Shown here: positions 60,173 through 64,000 of the stretch, piece by piece
How the letters are laid out: every line of letters begins with the position of its first letter
Position numbering within the stretch: position 1 is the first letter of the stretch
NCBI RefSeq assembly: GCF_001866135.1
Contig: NZ_MODW01000001.1
Location: forward strand, 310,001-374,000
DNA: 64,000 nucleotides
From: Microbacterium sp. LCT-H2
Lineage (GTDB): Bacteria; Actinomycetota; Actinomycetes; Actinomycetales; Microbacteriaceae
Direction: 5' to 3'
Translations under genes and position numbers: made by a program
Notes under the pieces: generated by a model
Seen by the model: only the letters and a program-made list of their open reading frames with translations
Databases searched by the model: none
Told to the model about the DNA's origin: nothing

Positions 60173-60976
60173 CTAGGACATGCGGGCGAGGCGGGCACGC
60201 ACAATGCAGAAGGCGCCGTACAGGGCGAAGCCGACGCCGACGGCGCCGAGGATGAGCCGGCCGAACGGCAGACTGAGGAGGCTGTGCAGAGCGGCGTCGA
60301 GACCCGCAGCGCGTTCCGGGTCCTGCGTCACGGCCGCCACCACGAACAGCACCCCGGTGACCCCCACCGCGATGCCCTTGCCGATGTAGCCCACGATGCC
60401 GAGCGCCATCACGCCGGCGCGGGCGGCTCCGGTCGGCACGTCGATGAGCTTGCGGAAGGAGCGCATGATCCCGCCGATGATGAAGCCGATGCCGACACCG
60501 ATGACGCTGAGACCGATCACCACGAGCAGCGCCACCCCGCCGGGTGCGGCGAGGACCACCTGGCTCAGGGTCTTCGAGGCGTCGGAGGACTCCGCGCGGC
60601 CGCCCAGCGCGTAGACGAGCGCGAGGCCGGCGATCACCAGGTAGGTGCCGGAGATGCCGAAGAGCTTGAGGCGCTTGCCCCACTTCTTCGTCTCGGCGGG
60701 GTCGGCGGCGAGGAACCCGCTCGCCACCTGCCACACGGCGAGCGCGAAGAGACCGACGGCGATCGCGAGCAGCAGCAGTCCGCCGATGGGGTTGTTGCGC
60801 ACCTGCTCCATCGCGCCGTCCTGGTCGGCGTCCCCCGACCCGCCGGCCGCGATCGTGATGGCGATCGCGCCGATGATGATGTGGATGATGCCGAGGACCA
60901 CGAATCCCGCGCGGGCGGTCCGCCGGAACGCGGTGGAGTCCTTCGCCACGCGTGCCGCATGCTTGACGGTGCTCAT
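60173..60976 (-). CDS. DUF1206 family membrane protein
   Basis: A 267-residue membrane protein with six helices in three pairs, each pair with a similar pattern (FVVLGIIHIIIGAIAITIA, LLAIAVGLFALAVWQVASGF, GVALLVVIGLSVIGVGIGFI, GIVGYIGKGIAVGVTGVLFV), the three-fold repeat of DUF1206. The R-x-G-x-x-x-x-G starts of the repeats are clear. Function unknown. TACTCT plus six bases precedes the ATG at 60974-60976. Confidence 0.92.
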   Translation of the reverse strand: MSTVKHAARVAKDSTAFRRTARAGFVVLGIIHIIIGAIAITIAAGGSGDADQDGAMEQVRNNPIGGLLLLAIAVGLFALAVWQVASGFLAADPAETKKWGKRLKLFGISGTYLVIAGLALVYALGGRAESSDASKTLSQVVLAAPGGVALLVVIGLSVIGVGIGFIIGGIMRSFRKLIDVPTGAARAGVMALGIVGYIGKGIAVGVTGVLFVVAAVTQDPERAAGLDAALHSLLSLPFGRLILGAVGVGFALYGAFCIVRARLARMS

Positions 60977-61047
60977 CCTCGAAGAGTATCCGCCGCAGAC
61001 CGCCGGAATCAGGGGGTTGCTTTCCGAGCGCCCGGTGCGGAACGCGC

Positions 61048-61683
61048 TCAGGTGATCCGTTCCACCGGCTGCCGCAGGATGGTGCGCAGCTTCTCCGGGG
61101 CGGTGCGACGACGGTCACTGAGATAGATCTCATGGTGCCGCCCGCGCAGCCGCAACCCGTTCTCCGGGACGAGTCGCTCGTGCAGCTCCTCCAGCACGGG
61201 GCCCTCGTCGTCGAACGGCCCGATGTGCAAAGTCTGCACGCAGAGGCCCTCGTCGAGGACCTCCCGCCGGACGGCGGCCAGTGCCGGGAGCTCGTCCCCC
61301 TTCTTCGCGCTCTTCGCCGCGACCGTCTCGACCGCGTGGTCGAACAGGGCGGGAGTGACGTGGTCGCCCACCATGATCATGAGCGTCCAGAGCCACGTGG
61401 ACTTGTCGCGTCGGGTGGTGAACGATGCCATGTCGGGCGCGTGCCACAGGCCTTCCAGGGGCATCACGACCTGATCGATGCCGAGCTCGGCCCGGCTGGC
61501 GAACTTGAGGGTGTACGCCAGGGGGTAGAGCGCCGCGACTGCATCGAAGAAGGCCGGAGCGGTGTTCGGATCGCCGGCGCCGTCGACCATCAGATAGGTC
61601 AGCGGCGGCACCTCGAGCACACGGAAGGCACCCCGCTTCGCCTGATACGCGTCGAGCGTCTTCTTGGGATCGATCGCCGTCAT
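61048..61683 (-). CDS. GyrI-like domain protein
   Basis: A 211-residue protein of the GyrI-like small-molecule-binding type (SHS2 fold): FRVLEVPPLTYLMVDGAGDP then FFDAVAALYPLAYTLKFASR and the closing HEIYLSDRRRTAPEKLRTIL. Such domains bind drugs or lipophilic ligands. GGAGG lies seven bases before ATG. The AraC-type gene just upstream also ends in a GyrI-like domain, so the two may share ligands. Confidence 0.85.
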   Translation of the reverse strand: MTAIDPKKTLDAYQAKRGAFRVLEVPPLTYLMVDGAGDPNTAPAFFDAVAALYPLAYTLKFASRAELGIDQVVMPLEGLWHAPDMASFTTRRDKSTWLWTLMIMVGDHVTPALFDHAVETVAAKSAKKGDELPALAAVRREVLDEGLCVQTLHIGPFDDEGPVLEELHERLVPENGLRLRGRHHEIYLSDRRRTAPEKLRTILRQPVERIT

Positions 61684-61767
61684 GGCCTGCCTCCGGGTCG
61701 TCGTGCGGTCAGTGTGCCACCGGCCACGGACATCGGGTCGAGCCCTCGGGCCCGACCCGATGCGCGG

Positions 61768-62631
61768 TCAGCTCTGCTCGACGGGGAGCCAGAGCTCGCA
61801 GGAGGCCGTGTCGCCGGTGAACTCGCGATAGCGGACGACCGACGGCCCGGGCCGCAGCCGCCACGGGTTGGACGGGAACCACTCGGTCGCCGTCGCTGCC
61901 CACAGATTCTGCAAAGTCTCCGGGAACGGTCCGCTCGCGCCGAACACGGCCCAGGTGCCCTCCGCCACGCGCAGGGCGTCGAGGTCGTCGGGAACCGCGG
62001 TGTCGTCGCGCACGGCCACCCCGTGCAGGTACGTCAGCGGCGTTCCCTCCAGGGCATCCGGATCGATGTCGGCGGTCACGGCGAGGATGCCCGCGGGCTC
62101 CTCGTCGCCGAGGGCTTTGAGGCGGGCGTGCTCCTCCGGCGGGATGGCGGCGATGTGCGCCTGGATGTGCGGATTGACGCCGACGTGGACGAGCGGGACC
62201 TCCGCGGCATGGCCGACGAGGACGAACGCAGGGCGGTGGTTGATGGTGACATCCATCGGGGTGCTCCCTTCGACGCTCAGGCGGAACCGGAGCGTGGGTT
62301 GTGTGCGGAGAGGGCCCCCGTGCCGACGCGCGTCTGCCGGCCCGATGCCGTGCACGGCGCGGAACGCCCGGGCGAACGCCTCGGTCGACCCGTAGCCGTG
62401 CCGAACGGCGACGGCGAGCAGACTCGGCGCGCCGGCGGCGAGCTCCGCGCCGGCGCGCGTCATCCGACGACGCCGCACGTACTCGGTCAACGGCATCCCG
62501 GCGAGCGCCGAGAACATCCGGCGCAGGTGGTACTCGGTGGTGCCGTGTGCGCGGGCGAAGGCGGCGACGTCGATCTCCTCACCGCGGTCTGCGTCGACGA
62601 GGTCGACCAGGGCGTTGAGCGTGCCGATCAC
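61768..62631 (-). CDS. AraC-family regulator with GyrI-like effector domain
   Basis: A 287-residue two-domain regulator. N-terminal AraC HTH pair (residues ~1-105; FARAHGTTEYHLRRMFSALA, VAVRHGYGSTEAFARAFRAV) and C-terminal GyrI-like domain (~125-287; DVTINHRPAFVLVGHAAEVP, ending GDTASCELWLPVEQS), the Rob/BmrR-like layout for sensing lipophilic compounds. GTG start behind AAGGAGG. Confidence 0.9.
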   Translation of the reverse strand: MIGTLNALVDLVDADRGEEIDVAAFARAHGTTEYHLRRMFSALAGMPLTEYVRRRRMTRAGAELAAGAPSLLAVAVRHGYGSTEAFARAFRAVHGIGPADARRHGGPLRTQPTLRFRLSVEGSTPMDVTINHRPAFVLVGHAAEVPLVHVGVNPHIQAHIAAIPPEEHARLKALGDEEPAGILAVTADIDPDALEGTPLTYLHGVAVRDDTAVPDDLDALRVAEGTWAVFGASGPFPETLQNLWAATATEWFPSNPWRLRPGPSVVRYREFTGDTASCELWLPVEQS

Positions 62632-62715
62632 GGGGGTCCTCCTTTCCCCCTCATCGTCTCGCCGCCGCCCATCCGCGCACCCGACCGTTCCGACCCGATG
62701 CGATCGGGTCGGTGA

Positions 62716-62850
62716 TCAGAGCTCGACCGGGACCGCCGGCTCCGTGTCCTCCACCTCCGGGTGACGGGCGAGGTTCACCACGGCCGCAAGGAGGCCGCCC
62801 CACACCGTGACCATGGCGATGATCATCATGACGATCGCGGTGGTGGTCAT
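62716..62850 (-). CDS. metS: MetS-type small subunit of an NSS transporter
   Basis: A 44-residue single-helix membrane protein: TAIVMMIIAMVTVWGGLLAA then VVNLARHPEVEDTEPA. This size, sequence type and place right after an NSS transporter gene match the MetS small subunit of the methionine uptake pair MetP-MetS of Corynebacterium. It overlaps the transporter stop by four bases (ATGA). Confidence 0.85.
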   Translation of the reverse strand: MTTTAIVMMIIAMVTVWGGLLAAVVNLARHPEVEDTEPAVPVEL

Positions 62851-64000
62851 GCGCCCGCTCCCTTCGTCTGCGCCGCCGGGACGGCGATGCTCGTCGTCTC
62901 CGGGTCGGCGGCGTACTCCTCCTGGTCCAGGAAGTCGTCGTACCCGACGTCGTCCTTGGCGCGCGAGCGCCTGCTCCACGGCACCAGGGACAACAGCACT
63001 CCCCCGATCACCAGGGTGATGACCATGCCCCAGCCGAACACGCCGAGGAACCAGCCGGGGTAGCCGCTGTACGGCTCGGCGATCTTCGTCAGGAGTTCCG
63101 TGATCAGCAGGTAGCCGAGCACGAGCGGGGCCAGGACCCCCACGAGCAGGCGCCAGAGCAGCCCGACCCGGAAGCTGGATCGCCGGTTGAGGTGCTCCTG
63201 CAGCTGCGGCAGCCTGTGCAGCACCCACGCCACCACGATCACCGCGACGAGGGCGACTGCCATGATGCCGAAGGCGTTGACGAAGGCGTCGGTGGTGTCG
63301 AGCACCGACAGCGCGGTGGTGGTGGAGAAGAGGGCCATCGAGATGACGGCGAGCGGGATGGAGACGATGAGGGTGGTGCGCACCCGTCCCCACCCGAGCT
63401 TGTCCTGCAGGGCGGCCACGATCACTTCGAGGATCGAGATGAGCGAGGTCACCCCCGCGAAGACGAGGGCACCGAAGAACAGCACGCCGATGATCGAGCC
63501 GCCGGTCGCCTGCGACACGATCGTGGGGAAGGCGACGAACGCGAGACCGATGCCCGAGGTCGCGACGCCGGAGACATCCGTGCCCTGTGCCTGGGCCATG
63601 AACCCGAGGGCGGCGAACACGCCGATGCCGGCGAGGATCTCGAAACCGGAGTTGGCGAACGCGACCACGAGTCCGGAGCCGGTGAGATCGGTCTTGCGCT
63701 TGAGGTAGGACGCGTACGTCACCATGATCCCGAACGCGACGGACAGCGAGAAGAAGATGTGGCCGTAGGCGGAGGCCCACACGGCCGGGTCGGCGAGCGC
63801 CTCCCAGTTCGGCGTGAAGAACGCATTCAGACCGTCCAAGGCGCCAGGGAGGAAGAGGGCCTGCACGACGAGCACCGCGAACATGAGAGTGAGCAGCGGC
63901 ATCAGGATCATGTTGGCGCGCCCGATGCCGCGCTTGACGCCGAGCGCCATGATGATGATGACGATCAGCCACACCGCGATCAGCGGCAGCCCCACCTGCG
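62847..64000 (-). CDS. Sodium-dependent NSS transporter (MetP-like), C-terminal part
   Basis: About 384 codons of a sodium- and chloride-type neurotransmitter/amino-acid symporter (NSS, LeuT fold); the N-terminus lies beyond the window's right edge. Seen are helices ~5-12: FSLSVAFGIMVTYASYLKRK (Na-site helix 6-7 area), FANSGFEILAGIGVFAALGF, GIGLAFVAFPTIVSQATGGS and FAGVTSLISILEVIVAALQD. With the MetS gene after it, methionine or alanine uptake is likely (inference). Confidence 0.88.
   Translation of the reverse strand, partial: QVGLPLIAVWLIVIIIMALGVKRGIGRANMILMPLLTLMFAVLVVQALFLPGALDGLNAFFTPNWEALADPAVWASAYGHIFFSLSVAFGIMVTYASYLKRKTDLTGSGLVVAFANSGFEILAGIGVFAALGFMAQAQGTDVSGVATSGIGLAFVAFPTIVSQATGGSIIGVLFFGALVFAGVTSLISILEVIVAALQDKLGWGRVRTTLIVSIPLAVISMALFSTTTALSVLDTTDAFVNAFGIMAVALVAVIVVAWVLHRLPQLQEHLNRRSSFRVGLLWRLLVGVLAPLVLGYLLITELLTKIAEPYSGYPGWFLGVFGWGMVITLVIGGVLLSLVPWSRRSRAKDDVGYDDFLDQEEYAADPETTSIAVPAAQTKGAGA

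Overview
This is a very GC-rich chromosomal window from an actinobacterium. The gene content points to Microbacteriaceae, most likely Microbacterium: a TM0106-type RecB-like nuclease, SbcCD, a translational T-box, a DtxR/IdeR-type iron box, MetS/MetP-type methionine uptake, and many genes with a TANNNT-like -10 six or seven bases before the start codon (leaderless transcripts). Species is inferred from gene content; no rRNA or other decisive marker is present.

Layout. 1-9,358 is core: TM0106 nuclease (partial), nadE, a nucleosidase, sbcDC, DIP1984, GNAT, a leaderless cysteine-rich mini-ORF upstream of a winged-helix regulator, an AlkA-type glycosylase and a small membrane protein. 9,342-12,698 is an accessory segment that replaced the middle of a uridine-kinase-like gene. 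Its 5' and 3' remnants flank an unrecognised cytosolic protein paired with a four-helix membrane protein, a decayed serine recombinase and a two-anchor membrane protein. 12,692-17,380 is an iron-siderophore importer (YclNOPQ-like) with a divergent siderophore-interacting flavoprotein sharing one iron box. 17,412-21,396 holds VOC proteins, a lipoprotein, a DUF418-type membrane protein, a small decayed gene and an SDR. 21,419-29,102 is one operon for an imidazolidine/hydantoin-like nitrogen compound: NCS1 permease, HyuA-like protein, three DUF917 proteins and a PucR-like regulator.

29,333-36,675 carries thrC, a NarL/DesK two-component pair, a small-multidrug-type membrane protein, an arginase-family enzyme, a CorC/HlyC protein and TerC. 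Between TerC and a GAD-less aspartyl-tRNA synthetase lie two divergent RNA switches: a yybP-ykoY (Mn2+) element facing TerC and a translational T-box facing aspS. 38,389-43,095 has GntR, TetR and MarR regulators with oxidoreductases and a possible small RNA. 43,267-51,480 has an SPFH protein, HrpB, an ABC drug-type exporter with its TetR repressor, and serine dehydratase. 51,617-58,224 has an acidic disordered protein, an orphan fumarate-reductase-like flavoprotein with a divergent LysR, tRNA-Arg(ACG), a secreted HELAH protein operon, a GntR regulator and an F420-type reductase. 58,284-64,000 has sufU-sufS, DUF1206, two GyrI-like proteins (one AraC-fused) and the MetS/NSS transporter, cut by the window end.

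Two families of nested intergenic palindromes (two copies each) sit next to gene ends. No CRISPR array, rRNA operon, intact transposase or replication origin was seen.
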